Shown here piece by piece: positions 32,734 through 40,919 of a DNA stretch of 43,304 bases (the stretch's first letter is position 1; every line of letters starts with the position of its first letter). This DNA is from a virus. The notes below the pieces were generated by a model. The model ran no database searches. It saw only the letters and a program-made list of their open reading frames with translations, and was not told the DNA's origin. Position numbers and translations under genes: made by a program. The stretch lies in the IMG/VR virus record IMGVR_UViG_3300044684_000228, positions 1 to 43,304 of that record; one strand, 5' to 3'.

Positions 32734-33428
32734 GACGCGGCCACATCGATGGCGATGGGCTTCCAGTCTTCGTTCGCGTTGTCGCGGCGATAGCACCGGA
32801 CATAGCGCTTCGAACCGATGACGCGGATCGAGTCGGACAGTGCCTGCATAGCCCGCTGCCAGCGCTCGTCGGTGATGTTGAGCCGACGCAGGCCCAACAG
32901 CTCGCCGCGGTTGATCTTGCCTTCTTTGTCGACCTGGAAGGCGCGATCGATCAGCGCACGCAGCTCGGAGCGGGCACCGTCGGTCCAGTCGCGCAGGCAT
33001 TCGTCGACCAGCGCCTTCGCCGCCTGCAGCTCGGGGCCGAAGGCGATGTTGTCGCCGATCGCCACTTGCACCTTCAGGCAGCCGTCGAACGATGTCAGTG
33101 TCAGGTTGCCTTTCTGGCCGCCGAGTGTGACGCCGTAGTCCTGGGCGACGAGCGCCACGAAAGCGTCGACGTCGTCGAAGCTGTGCTGGCGGAAACGCGC
33201 GACCTGGGCGGCCAGCGGACTGGCGTAGCCGATGATCTTGCGCACGACCTGGTCCAGCAGCTGGTCGACCGGCTTGACCTGATCAAGCGGGACGAACCGC
33301 CCCTTGGCGTCCGTCATATAGGGGTCGCCGTTGAGAACGCTGACGCCGTGGTTATCGGCGAGCGCCTCTTCGGCTTCGTATGCTTCATGGGCGCGCTCAA
33401 GCACGCCCTTCTTGGTACAATCGTCCAA
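32730..33428 (-). CDS. DUF3164 protein
   Basis: A 232-aa protein of DUF3164, a family found in the early region of Mu-like phages. The segments YMTDAKGRFVPLDQVKPVDQ (37-56) and LRRLNITDERWQRAMQALSD (180-199) are typical. The start is TTG at 33428 with a perfect AGGAGG and about seven bases spacing, overlapping no other start. Role unknown; an early DNA-metabolism function is suggested by place. Confidence 0.8.
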   Translation of the reverse strand: MDDCTKKGVLERAHEAYEAEEALADNHGVSVLNGDPYMTDAKGRFVPLDQVKPVDQLLDQVVRKIIGYASPLAAQVARFRQHSFDDVDAFVALVAQDYGVTLGGQKGNLTLTSFDGCLKVQVAIGDNIAFGPELQAAKALVDECLRDWTDGARSELRALIDRAFQVDKEGKINRGELLGLRRLNITDERWQRAMQALSDSIRVIGSKRYVRCYRRDNANEDWKPIAIDVAAS

Positions 33429-33430
33429 GG

Positions 33431-33823
33431 TTAACCTCCTGTTTTTTGAGTGGGGACCGGGCGCGCGACGCCCAGGGTGAGTTTTTCGGACAGGTCGATG
33501 ACGGCGCTGGCCGCCTCGTCGATCTTCGGCAGTTCCTTGAGGGTCGCAGCATCGGCGGCGAGGTTGGCCAGGTACTTGACCAGCTGGCAGATGGCGTCGT
33601 GAGCCATCTCGGCCTCGACCGCGTTGATGCGGTCGGTCGGCAGCGTGGCCATGCCGTCGACGGCGGTCGCGATGGCCAGTTCATCCTTGACCATCGCCGT
33701 ATGGATGATGGCCAGGGCACGGCACCAGGTGCGGACCTGTTCGGCGTCGACGGGCCCGCCGGCGTTCGCGGCCGTGGTCATCCAGCCGCTTATGGTGCTG
33801 AGTGCGGAAGACGCCCGGTTCAT
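33431..33823 (-). CDS. Hypothetical early protein
   Basis: A 130-aa helical protein starting MNRASSALSTISGWMTTAAN with an ATGA overlap to the MuB stop. It has repeated Ala/Leu/Glu helices and a Pro-rich C-terminus. Its TAA stop lies within the AGGAGG ribosome site of the next gene, so the two are closely coupled. Not recognised. Confidence 0.6.
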   Translation of the reverse strand: MNRASSALSTISGWMTTAANAGGPVDAEQVRTWCRALAIIHTAMVKDELAIATAVDGMATLPTDRINAVEAEMAHDAICQLVKYLANLAADAATLKELPKIDEAASAVIDLSEKLTLGVARPVPTQKTGG

Positions 33824-34782
33824 GCCGCCAGCCCCGCGTTCAGGTCGTCGGCCGCGTCCTTCAAATGCAGGATCGACCGCGCCTCGTTGCCAGCTCGCGC
33901 CATCAGAGTGGCCTGTTCCAGCACCTTCGACATTTGGCGGAGCGCGCCGCCGCCGGGCAACAGGGCGATGCCCCTGAGGAAACGGGCCTCGGCATCGTTC
34001 TGAATGCCCCACGCCTCAAGCATGGTTTCGACGTCGCCCTTCATCGGGCCTGTCAGGTCGCCCCGCTTGCCGACCCGGGACGAGCGCTGGGCGAATTGCG
34101 CCGCGCGGTTGCCGTCTATCCGGACGGAAACCTCGCGATTGCCGCAGAACAGCAATCCGCAGCCGGTTTCGTCGTGAATGGACCGAAGCTCCTCAAGGAG
34201 TTTTTCGCTGAGGAATTGGGCTTCGTCGATAATGACCAGCGGCGCGCTGCGGAATTTCAAGACGCGGCGCACGCGGTCTGAAAGGACAGACGCCCTGTGA
34301 CTGGACGCGTTTACGCCCATTTCGACCAGCAGGGCCGGCAGGAAAGAGTGATAGGTCGACCGCGTCGGGGACGACGTGACGCTGAACACGTTGGAATTGG
34401 TTTGGGCGAAAGCCCGGAGACCAAACGTTTTGCCGACGCCGGGATCGCCGATCAGTGTGGCAATGTTGCCGAGCTTGGCATAGGTGGCCATGGCGAAGAT
34501 GTATTTCGCCGTCGCCGTCATCTGGAAGCCCGGCCTGACGTCCGTGTTGCCAAAAAGTTCCTGGGCCTCTTCGGTCCGGAACCATTTCGAAACCTCCAGT
34601 GCGACCGATTGATTGTCGCCTTTGTAGGTGCCTCCCGCGAAGGCCGAAAGCGTCGACTCGCCGAGACCCATATTCCCGGCGATGACCTTCCAGCTTTGAC
34701 CGCTGGTTTCCTTATATTCGACAAGGCGGGACTGAATGGATTTCAGTTCCTCCCTGTCGAGTTTGCCATCGGTGTTAATCAT
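33820..34782 (-). CDS. MuB-like transposition ATPase
   Basis: A 320-aa AAA+ ATPase. An N-terminal helix-turn-helix-like region (about 30-55) precedes Walker A GDPGVGKT (112-119), Walker B LVIIDEAQ (182-189) and a sensor-like CGNRE (about 213-217). MuB coats target DNA, activates the transposase and gives target immunity; the family members differ mainly in the N-terminus. It is encoded just after MuA, separated by 79 bp with a hairpin. Confidence 0.9.
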   Translation of the reverse strand: MINTDGKLDREELKSIQSRLVEYKETSGQSWKVIAGNMGLGESTLSAFAGGTYKGDNQSVALEVSKWFRTEEAQELFGNTDVRPGFQMTATAKYIFAMATYAKLGNIATLIGDPGVGKTFGLRAFAQTNSNVFSVTSSPTRSTYHSFLPALLVEMGVNASSHRASVLSDRVRRVLKFRSAPLVIIDEAQFLSEKLLEELRSIHDETGCGLLFCGNREVSVRIDGNRAAQFAQRSSRVGKRGDLTGPMKGDVETMLEAWGIQNDAEARFLRGIALLPGGGALRQMSKVLEQATLMARAGNEARSILHLKDAADDLNAGLAA

Positions 34783-34861
34783 GGTGTACTGATCCTCTGT
34801 GTTGACACCGGCGCGTGCGCCGGAAAGTTGAGAGGCGTGGAATGTTGCAGCCTTCCGCGCC
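34783..34861 (-). promoter_or_regulatory. Spacer with hairpin between transposase and MuB genes
   Basis: CCGGCGC-GT-GCGCCGG (34808-34823) is a 7-bp stem with a 2-nt centre and no T-tract. It is the longest gap in the early operon, where genes otherwise overlap. It may be an RNA processing or attenuation point that separates the levels of MuA and MuB. Confidence 0.45.
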
Positions 34862-36880
34862 TTATTTTTTCGGCCGTTCTGGCTCTGATTGCGGGGTCAA
34901 CCCACCATCGAAAACTTGGAAACGCGGGCGCCCCGCGTCGGGCGCCATGGCCGCCATGGCCGCGGTGAAGCGGTCGGCATAGGCCACGCGGTCTGTCCTG
35001 GGCGCCGGGGCGGCGGACCCGCGCGTGCGGATCGGCCGGACAACCGTCGGCGTCGGGATTTCGGGAATATCGGGCGTTGCCGCCAGCTGCTGGGCGGCGA
35101 GGTCCGCGGCGCTGATCAGGCTCTGCAGCTGGGCCGCCTTGCGGACGGACTTGCGCAGGTCGCCTTCCATCTTGGCCCGCGTCTTGGCGGCCTCGACGTC
35201 GTAGAAGCCGACCGCCGCCTGGATCGGCGCTTCGCACACGAACTCGCCAGAGGCCTTGTAGATAAAGGCGCTCCCCATCAAATCCTGGGGATCGAAACGG
35301 ACGGTCACCATCTGGCCGGCCAGGTCGAGCATCTCGCGGCCGTAATAGGTGTTGCCGTAGAGGGTGACCGCGCCCGTCCGCTTGTTGGCCCGCACATTCT
35401 CGGCGGCCAGCAACGCAAGCCGCAGCTGCTCCGGCGTTGCCCGGCCGACAGGATGGGCCGCATAGGACTCGGCGAAGGTCTGATCGAAACTGCGCCCGCG
35501 GGCGTTTTCCGTGGTGCGGCCCAGCTGGGCGTTATATTCGGCGATGCCGGCGGCGACGACGGCCTGGAATACGTCGAAGTCGATGGCGCGGGTGCCGTAG
35601 TCCTCGGGCTTGGCGTCGATATGATGGCCGGTATAGGCGCCCTGACAGGCCGGCGACATGCTGACGATCTCTTCGAGGTCGCCAAAGGCCCGCTCGATCG
35701 GCTTGGCCTGGCCGTGGTGGGGCTTTGCCCAGTGCACGCGGATGCCCAGTTGGGTCAGCAAGCCCAGGGGCTCATCGTCGCGGATGGTGAAGCGGAAGCG
35801 CGTCTTCGCGCCGCCCGTCATCCACTTCGAGGCAAAGGCCCGGCCGTTATCCAGAGTGAAGTCCTGGGGGATGCCCCAGTTCTTCAGCAGGTCCGCCGCC
35901 ACGAGGCGCGTCAATACGGCCGACTCGCTCTCACCGGTGCGCCACGCCAGGATCTTATTCGAATACAGATCCTGGATGACGACCGACACGGCGCGGCCGA
36001 CGCGTTCGGGCTGGCCGTTGCGCGCCGGAAAGCGCACGAAGACGTCCCACTTGTGCCCGTCGATATTCACCGCCTGCATCGCCGTCAGGTCGCGGCGCGT
36101 GCGCTTTTGCGGGGGCAACGTCTCGATCACCGCTTCCATGCCCTGGCGCTTCAGGATGATCACATCCTTTGGCACCTCGGCGCGCAGCCGGCGTGTCAAC
36201 GTCTTCGGATGCGGCAGGCTATCGGCGATGCCAAGACGCTTGGCCTCTTTGACTGTCTCGCGATAGGTGCGTTCAAAACCGACCGGCGAGGGCCGCAGAT
36301 AGAAGCTCTTGAAATAGGTCAGCAGGCGCGGGTCGATATCGGCCTTGACACCGCCGCCCTTCCGACGCGGCGCCAGAGCCGGCAGCCGGTTAGCCACGTC
36401 GACCCCTTCGACCAGGGCGAACCAATTCCAGATGGTCGCCTTGCTGATTTGCAGGTCATGGGCGATGCGGATGACCGCTGCGTTCTTCTTCAGGCCGCCC
36501 ATGACGGCCAGCTCGACCGCCTGGATGGCGATCAGGCGGCGCTTGGCCTCGTCCTTCGTCGTCTGGTTCTGCTGATCGAACCAGTCCCAGGTCGCGGGCG
36601 CAGTTTCCGCGCCGTCCTGGTCGTCATTAACGGCACCTTGGGGTACAGTTAGAAGCCCTCGGCGGGCCATTTCGAGGGCTGCCTGGGCGGGCAACAGGCT
36701 GACATGATACTCCAGGCCGCCGCCGCGGCCGGCACGGGGGCGCGCGAGGCGCAGGCCCTCCCGGTCGGTCCGTTCGGCCCAGTTTTGTGCGGCGGCGTAT
36801 TCCACGACCCGATTGCGCTTGCCCCCCACCCCTGGGAGGTCGAGCGCCGCGAAATCGGCGGCGCTATACCACTCTTTCAA
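34862..36880 (-). CDS. MuA-like DDE transposase
   Basis: A 672-aa transposase. The start is TTG at 36880, overlapping the upstream stop as TTGA with GGGAGGG before it; an ATG at 36925 would overlap that gene by 49 nt. The N-terminus has the MuA-type winged helix (LKEWYSAADFAALDLPGVGG) and a second end-binding part around AVIRIAHDLQISKATIWNWF. The DDE catalytic residues are D274 (VNIDGHKW), D344 (TLDNGRAFASKW) and E396 (KPIERAFGDLEE), counting from the TTG. It cuts and joins the phage ends for replicative transposition. The Pro-rich C-terminus probably binds MuB. Confidence 0.94.
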   Translation of the reverse strand: MKEWYSAADFAALDLPGVGGKRNRVVEYAAAQNWAERTDREGLRLARPRAGRGGGLEYHVSLLPAQAALEMARRGLLTVPQGAVNDDQDGAETAPATWDWFDQQNQTTKDEAKRRLIAIQAVELAVMGGLKKNAAVIRIAHDLQISKATIWNWFALVEGVDVANRLPALAPRRKGGGVKADIDPRLLTYFKSFYLRPSPVGFERTYRETVKEAKRLGIADSLPHPKTLTRRLRAEVPKDVIILKRQGMEAVIETLPPQKRTRRDLTAMQAVNIDGHKWDVFVRFPARNGQPERVGRAVSVVIQDLYSNKILAWRTGESESAVLTRLVAADLLKNWGIPQDFTLDNGRAFASKWMTGGAKTRFRFTIRDDEPLGLLTQLGIRVHWAKPHHGQAKPIERAFGDLEEIVSMSPACQGAYTGHHIDAKPEDYGTRAIDFDVFQAVVAAGIAEYNAQLGRTTENARGRSFDQTFAESYAAHPVGRATPEQLRLALLAAENVRANKRTGAVTLYGNTYYGREMLDLAGQMVTVRFDPQDLMGSAFIYKASGEFVCEAPIQAAVGFYDVEAAKTRAKMEGDLRKSVRKAAQLQSLISAADLAAQQLAATPDIPEIPTPTVVRPIRTRGSAAPAPRTDRVAYADRFTAAMAAMAPDAGRPRFQVFDGGLTPQSEPERPKK

Positions 36881-37221
36881 GCTGCCCTCCCTGCTCTCAG
36901 AATTCGGATGGTGCCGAGCTGCCAAAAGTCGGCTTGGCTCTCGGCCACGGCCTTCGCGACGGCGTATTCGATTGCGAAGATGTCGACGGACTTCAGCCGG
37001 AGGATCACGTCCTCGATCAGCAAGCCTTTACCTTCGGCCCTGCGTATGGTTTCGCGAACGAAGACCACTGCCCGCATCAATTCCAGTTCCCCGGTACCAG
37101 GCAGAGCGTCGTAGAGCCGGTAATTCAGATCGGCGAGGTGACCTTCCGGATCGAGAATGATCTCCAGCTGGCAATGGATGGGCCGTTGAACATGGGCATG
37201 GCGAATGCTGTTGCCGCTCAT
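36877..37221 (-). CDS. Hypothetical early protein
   Basis: A 114-aa protein starting MSGNSIRHAHVQRPIHCQLE with an ATGA overlap to the gene before it. A mixed alpha/beta pattern is predicted, with long helices around LELMRAVVFVRETIRRAEGK and VDIFAIEYAVAKAVAES. It directly precedes, and is coupled to, the transposase, so it could regulate or help transposition. Not recognised. Confidence 0.6.
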   Translation of the reverse strand: MSGNSIRHAHVQRPIHCQLEIILDPEGHLADLNYRLYDALPGTGELELMRAVVFVRETIRRAEGKGLLIEDVILRLKSVDIFAIEYAVAKAVAESQADFWQLGTIRILRAGRAA

Positions 37222-37682
37222 TGCCGCCCTCCGGTTTCGACAGAGGCCAGCAGGCGCCGCAGGTTGCTGCCGCGCCGGCGCTGGTGCACCCGTTCGGCTT
37301 CGAGAAGCCCGAGTTCTAGGTGGATCAACTCTTCGCCGACGACGATCTTCGCGCCGATCTTGTGCAGCAGCTCGTCCAGGACGTCGTAGCGGCGGGTGAC
37401 CGCGACCAGGGCCAGGAAGCGCCCCAGGCTGATGTTGTGGGTGTTTCTGGCCTCGGAGGCATAGGCGTCCAGCATGGCCTTCGACACGTCGGCGCCAAGA
37501 ATGGCCGACACCGACGCGGCCATTTCAATCCGCGGGCGATCGTCTTCCTTCAGGATGCGGGCGACGGCCTGGGCGACATCGCGATCGCCGTCCTTCAGCA
37601 TGCCGTCGGTCGCCTCGGGAAACTGGGCGCCGAGGGCCAGGAGGGCTTGACCAGGATTGGTGGGGGGCTGCTTCTTGCGCAT
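37218..37682 (-). CDS. Hypothetical early protein
   Basis: A 154-aa helical protein starting MRKKQPPTNPGQALLALGAQ at a TGATG overlap with the coiled-coil gene. No catalytic or metal-binding motif is seen. The C-terminal 30 residues are Arg-rich (VHQRRRGSNLRRLLASVETG), which could bind nucleic acid. Function unknown. Confidence 0.6.
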   Translation of the reverse strand: MRKKQPPTNPGQALLALGAQFPEATDGMLKDGDRDVAQAVARILKEDDRPRIEMAASVSAILGADVSKAMLDAYASEARNTHNISLGRFLALVAVTRRYDVLDELLHKIGAKIVVGEELIHLELGLLEAERVHQRRRGSNLRRLLASVETGGRQ

Positions 37683-38689
37683 CAATCCGCCACCTGAATG
37701 CCAAGGAAGGCGCACATGCGCTTGACGTCATGGTAAGTCAGGGCGCTGGCGCTCAGACCCAGTTCGCGGTTGACCCTGCGGGCGATTTCCTGGGCCGTGA
37801 GGCTTTGGCCGGCCAGCCGGGTAACATACTGGCCGTAGGCGCGGACCTGGTTGGCGGTCTGTTGCTGTTCATGAGCCTTGACCGCCGCCTTCAGCTTCGA
37901 AGAGCGGTCGGCCTGCGCTGGTGTAACAACCAGCTCAGGCGTTACGACGATGTCTGACTTCGGGGTCCGCGCGGCTGCAAGCTCGGCCTTCAGCCGATCG
38001 ATTTCGCCCTGCAGGCGCCCATTTTCGGCGACGATCGATGTCGTGTCGGCGCCATAGACCTGAAGCTTCTTTTGGGCCGACGCAAGTTCGACCTGGACAC
38101 CGCCCAGGGATGACTCGGCCAACTGGGCGCGAGCCAGCAAATCCCGGTTCACCTCAGCAAGTCTTGTCACGGAGGCCTTCCATTCGTCCCGATCGGCGGC
38201 AGCCTTCGTCAGATCCGCGCGGAGGGAGCCAACAGTTCCCTCAAGCGTCTCGATATGGGCGAGTGCTGCGACGTGCTCGGCCTGAGCATTGTTGAGGTCA
38301 AGGCGGACTTCGACGAGTTCGGTCTCGGCGACATCGGCGCGCTTGGCCTGATCGTCGATCATTGCCAAAAAGCGCTTCCGCTCCTCGGCCGAAGGTTCGT
38401 CGCCGACTTGCGCGGCCTTCAGTGCTGCCTCCGCCGTCTCGGCACGGGCCAGCAGTTTGGCCACCATTTCGTCGGCATTGGTCAGCTTGCCTTCGAGTTC
38501 GCGGACTTTGACCTGCAGCCGCCCATTGTCACGATCGCGGTCGTCGCGTGAGACTTGGTCCTGGTCGACAATAACAACAGGCTTGGCCGCGGCGGCGCCC
38601 AGCTGCAAGATGGCGTTCGCCATCCGCGAAAGTTCGGCCAGGACGGCGGCCTGATGTGCCGCGGTGGCTTTGAGGTCGCTGCGCTTCAT
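37682..38689 (-). CDS. Long coiled-coil protein with C-terminal helix-turn-helix-like end
   Basis: A 335-aa protein. Residues about 50-245 show heptad repeats and many Glu/Lys/Ala residues, a long coiled coil. The last 65 residues (QSLTAQEIARRVNRELGLSA, then LTYHDVKRMCAFLG) look like a DNA-binding helix-turn-helix. Architecture resembles KfrA-like or SMC-like DNA organisers with the domains reversed. It is coupled to the ParB-like gene, which suggests they act together on phage DNA. Confidence 0.6.
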   Translation of the reverse strand: MKRSDLKATAAHQAAVLAELSRMANAILQLGAAAAKPVVIVDQDQVSRDDRDRDNGRLQVKVRELEGKLTNADEMVAKLLARAETAEAALKAAQVGDEPSAEERKRFLAMIDDQAKRADVAETELVEVRLDLNNAQAEHVAALAHIETLEGTVGSLRADLTKAAADRDEWKASVTRLAEVNRDLLARAQLAESSLGGVQVELASAQKKLQVYGADTTSIVAENGRLQGEIDRLKAELAAARTPKSDIVVTPELVVTPAQADRSSKLKAAVKAHEQQQTANQVRAYGQYVTRLAGQSLTAQEIARRVNRELGLSASALTYHDVKRMCAFLGIQVAD

Positions 38690-39570
38690 TCCGCGGCCTC
38701 CAACTTGTCGGCGGCGAAGATGATCGACACGCTATCCGGCACCATCTTCGCCAGTTCGCGCAGTGCGATGATGCGCTCCTTGCGACCCATGCGTCCGTAG
38801 GTGTCCACGAAGGTCGACAGCCGCTTCGTTTCGGGCGCCAGTACCGGGATCTTCTTAACGATGGCGATGGCGTCGGCCAGCGACTTGCCATCCTCCATCA
38901 GCTTGATGAGATCGCCCTGGTCGGACCAGTGAAAGCCGGCCAGTTTGCGCAAGGCGGCGGCATTGTCCGCGATCTTGAGCTTCCGAACCCGTTCCTGAAG
39001 CGAGGGCGGAATGCCGTTCAGCGCCAGAGTGCGGCTAACCGAGGACCGATGGAGGCCTAGCTTTACCGCCACCGTCTCTTGCAGTCCGAGCGATTTGTGC
39101 ACGATGCACAAATCGTCATCTAACTGCTTTTTCTTGGCTTTTTCCGACCGGACGTCGGCATTTAATGCCCGCCCGTCCTGCGCGCCTTCGATGCCCAGTC
39201 GCGCTTTTTCGGTTTCGATCAGCTTAGTGACGAATCGCGCTTGGTCGAGAGGCGACAAATCAAGCCGCATGAGGTTTTCGGCCAGCTCGCGCGACATACG
39301 GTCCAACGCGTTCGCTGACCCGAGGAGTGCATCGACCTCGTCCCACTCGTTAATCCGATAGGCGGCCATCCGGTGTCCGCCGAACACGAGCCGAAAGCCA
39401 GATTTTCCGGGCATTTGGCAGACGTCGATTGGAACGAGCGGCCCATGTTCACGCATGTGGGCCGCGAGCGCGGCGGCGTAGTCCATGTCTATCGGACGAA
39501 GCCTTTGGGTGTCGTCGACCTCAGCCACTTTCACGCGGAGCAGGGTCTTGGGGGCAGGAAGCGCGGACAT
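38686..39570 (-). CDS. ParB-like DNA-binding protein
   Basis: A 294-aa ParB/Spo0J family protein (numbered from ATG 39570; GTG at 39582 is possible). The N-terminal ParB domain has FGGHRMAAYR (63-72) in place of the usual GERR motif, then ENLMRLDLSPLDQARF (98-113) and a helix-turn-helix ETVAVKLGLHRSSVSRTL (165-182). The family binds parS-like sites and, in ParB proper, uses CTP. No ParA is present, so it is more likely a regulator or DNA organiser than a partition protein. Confidence 0.8.
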   Translation of the reverse strand: MSALPAPKTLLRVKVAEVDDTQRLRPIDMDYAAALAAHMREHGPLVPIDVCQMPGKSGFRLVFGGHRMAAYRINEWDEVDALLGSANALDRMSRELAENLMRLDLSPLDQARFVTKLIETEKARLGIEGAQDGRALNADVRSEKAKKKQLDDDLCIVHKSLGLQETVAVKLGLHRSSVSRTLALNGIPPSLQERVRKLKIADNAAALRKLAGFHWSDQGDLIKLMEDGKSLADAIAIVKKIPVLAPETKRLSTFVDTYGRMGRKERIIALRELAKMVPDSVSIIFAADKLEAAE

Positions 39571-39572
39571 GT

Positions 39573-39899
39573 CTATTCGCACGCCTCAGATAGACGTTGC
39601 AGACGTGTATTCCGGCCCTTACGATATTCACGAACGTGAATAATGACGCGGCGACCTTTTTCGTCGTACCGGCTGGGCCAAATCTTATGGAGAGGAGTGT
39701 TCAATTGATCGGCGATGATCCGATCCGCTGTCGGAACAGCGACCTTTAGCGACTTGCGGCAAGCGCCTTCAGACAAGCCGTTCCTGCGGGCCAGCTCTGA
39801 AAGGGTTACGCCAGTCATGCGGACAGCTGCCTTGATCTGCTCGGCATGCCAATCCTTCTGTTTCGAACGCCTCGGACTTCCCATGATCGTAAATCTCAT
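39573..39899 (-). CDS. ner: Ner-like DNA-binding protein
   Basis: A 108-aa Ner/Nlp family protein. It has KDWHAEQIKAAVRMTGVTLS (14-33), the recognition helix region ELARRNGLSEGACRKSL, and the family end IWPSRY (near 75-80). The ATG at 39899 is chosen because the early promoter lies directly upstream and AAGG precedes it; an upstream in-frame start would lie inside the operator. In Mu, Ner shuts down the early and repressor promoters during lytic growth. A C-terminal basic extension of some 25 residues is encoded by DNA that contains a second operator. Confidence 0.85.
   Translation of the reverse strand: MRFTIMGSPRRSKQKDWHAEQIKAAVRMTGVTLSELARRNGLSEGACRKSLKVAVPTADRIIADQLNTPLHKIWPSRYDEKGRRVIIHVREYRKGRNTRLQRLSEACE
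39626..39641. promoter_or_regulatory. Operator inside ner: ATTCACGAACGTGAAT
   Basis: A perfect 7-bp inverted repeat, ATTCACG-AA-CGTGAAT, in the 3' part of ner. The same core (CACGAACGTGAA) is in the early promoter at 39923-39934. It is probably a repressor or Ner site. Confidence 0.7.
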
Positions 39900-39916
39900 T
39901 TCACCTTCGAGAAAAG

Positions 39917-39944
39917 AGATTACACGAACGTGAAAATTGATCAA
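39917..39944 (-). promoter_or_regulatory. Early promoter with operator in its spacer
   Basis: On the minus strand -35 TTGATC (39944-39939), a 16-nt spacer and -10 TAATCT (39922-39917). The operator TTACACG-AA-CGTGAAA (39920-39935) fills the spacer. It would drive ner and the early operon and be blocked when repressor binds. Confidence 0.7.
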
Positions 39945-39950
39945 GCGACC

Positions 39951-39966
39951 ATCACACGAGCATGGA
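39951..39966. promoter_or_regulatory. Possible weak operator over the repressor start
   Basis: ATCACACGAGCATGGA matches ATTACACGAACGTGAA at 12 of 16 positions and lies 32 bp (about three helical turns) from it. It covers the repressor start codon and could allow autoregulation. Confidence 0.4.
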
Positions 39967-40618
39967 AGAAAATATTTTCGACCCGGCCGCGTTTGCGACC
40001 CGTCTTCGAGACCTAATATATCCCGAAAAACATTCAGCTTTTGCCGTTCGCGCCGGGATCAGTATGTCTGTGCTCAGCAAATATCTCGCCGCTCCCGAGG
40101 GTCTCAACCCCAGCATCGACGTAGTCCTAAAGATATGTGATGCCACGGACGTGCAATTGGATTGGCTCGTTCGTGGAAAGGGTGATTCGCCGTCAAAGGA
40201 AGATGGCGTCGTCAAAGTGCCGATCTATGACGTGAAACTCGCGGCCGGCGCCGGATCGTTCGTCGACAGAGAGCGCCGATTGGGCGATATGCCGATTGAT
40301 AAAGCTCTTTTGGCGACGCTCGGCCTGCGCAATGCCGACGGTCTTGGCATCCTCACCGCCCAGGGCGACTCGATGGTTCCCCTGATCTCCGACAAGGCCC
40401 GTGTCCTCGTCAACTTCAACGACCGGCGCCTTGCCGAAGGTGTCTTCGCCTTCCGCGTCGGCGACGAACTGAGAGTGAAACGCCTCCGGCCGGTAGGGCT
40501 CGGAGGCGTCGAAGCTATATCTGAGAACCCGATTTACCCACCCGACCGGTTGTCCGGTGATGTAATGGAGCACTTCGAGATCGTCGGCCGCGCCATCTGG
40601 GCCGGCACTATCCTTTAA
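39962..40618 (+). CDS. Phage repressor with S24/LexA-type peptidase domain
   Basis: A 218-aa repressor. The N-terminal helix-turn-helix is about 25-43 (AFAVRAGISMSVLSKYLAA). The C-terminal S24 peptidase domain has a cleavage-type LAAGAGSF (93-100), catalytic Ser in GDSMVP (S137) and Lys in RVKRL (K173). In this family RecA-stimulated self-cleavage inactivates the repressor after DNA damage; Mu itself has a different repressor, without this domain. It is divergent from ner, with shared operators. Its 3' end overlaps by 4 nt the convergent LexA-boxed zinc-ribbon gene. Confidence 0.88.
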   Translation: MEENIFDPAAFATRLRDLIYPEKHSAFAVRAGISMSVLSKYLAAPEGLNPSIDVVLKICDATDVQLDWLVRGKGDSPSKEDGVVKVPIYDVKLAAGAGSFVDRERRLGDMPIDKALLATLGLRNADGLGILTAQGDSMVPLISDKARVLVNFNDRRLAEGVFAFRVGDELRVKRLRPVGLGGVEAISENPIYPPDRLSGDVMEHFEIVGRAIWAGTIL

Positions 40619-40893
40619 TCCTTGCAGATCATGAAGCGGAGGTCGCCGCCGCAGCCGTGACGTGGGCATTTCTCAGTCCTGTTCAACGTATCGACCGTTG
40701 CGAAAGGGCTGACGCCGGCGAGCAGCGCATCCGTAGCCGACATCGTGCGCTCAGTGTTGCAATCATCGCAGTAGCTCTTGATCAGCACGTCGCTGGAAAG
40801 CCGCTTCAGCGGTATATAGTGGCTTGCCTCCCCCTTATTCGGCTCCGCTTCGGCTTGCGGTTCTGCAATCAATTTCAATGTGGCTTTGGTCAT
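40615..40893 (-). CDS. Zinc-ribbon protein under a LexA box, convergent on the repressor
   Basis: A 92-aa protein starting MTKATLKLIAEPQAEAEPNK. The start at 40893 is chosen for the AAGGAGG six bases upstream. CDDC (42-45) pairs with C76 and C81 (CPRHGC) as a zinc ribbon. A perfect GTTC-N7-GTTC box 27 bp upstream overlaps its promoter, so it should be SOS-induced. Its stop overlaps that of the repressor by 4 bp. The place and control suggest an antirepressor or other inducing factor, but the family is not recognised and the role is inferred. Confidence 0.72.
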   Translation of the reverse strand: MTKATLKLIAEPQAEAEPNKGEASHYIPLKRLSSDVLIKSYCDDCNTERTMSATDALLAGVSPFATVDTLNRTEKCPRHGCGGDLRFMICKD

Positions 40894-40919
40894 TTTAACC
40901 TCCTTGGCTGACCCTCCAT

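Noticed and set aside
34889-36652. 587-codon plus-strand frame opposite the transposase gene
   Set aside because: Antisense shadow of the DDE transposase, with no ribosome site or recognisable domain.
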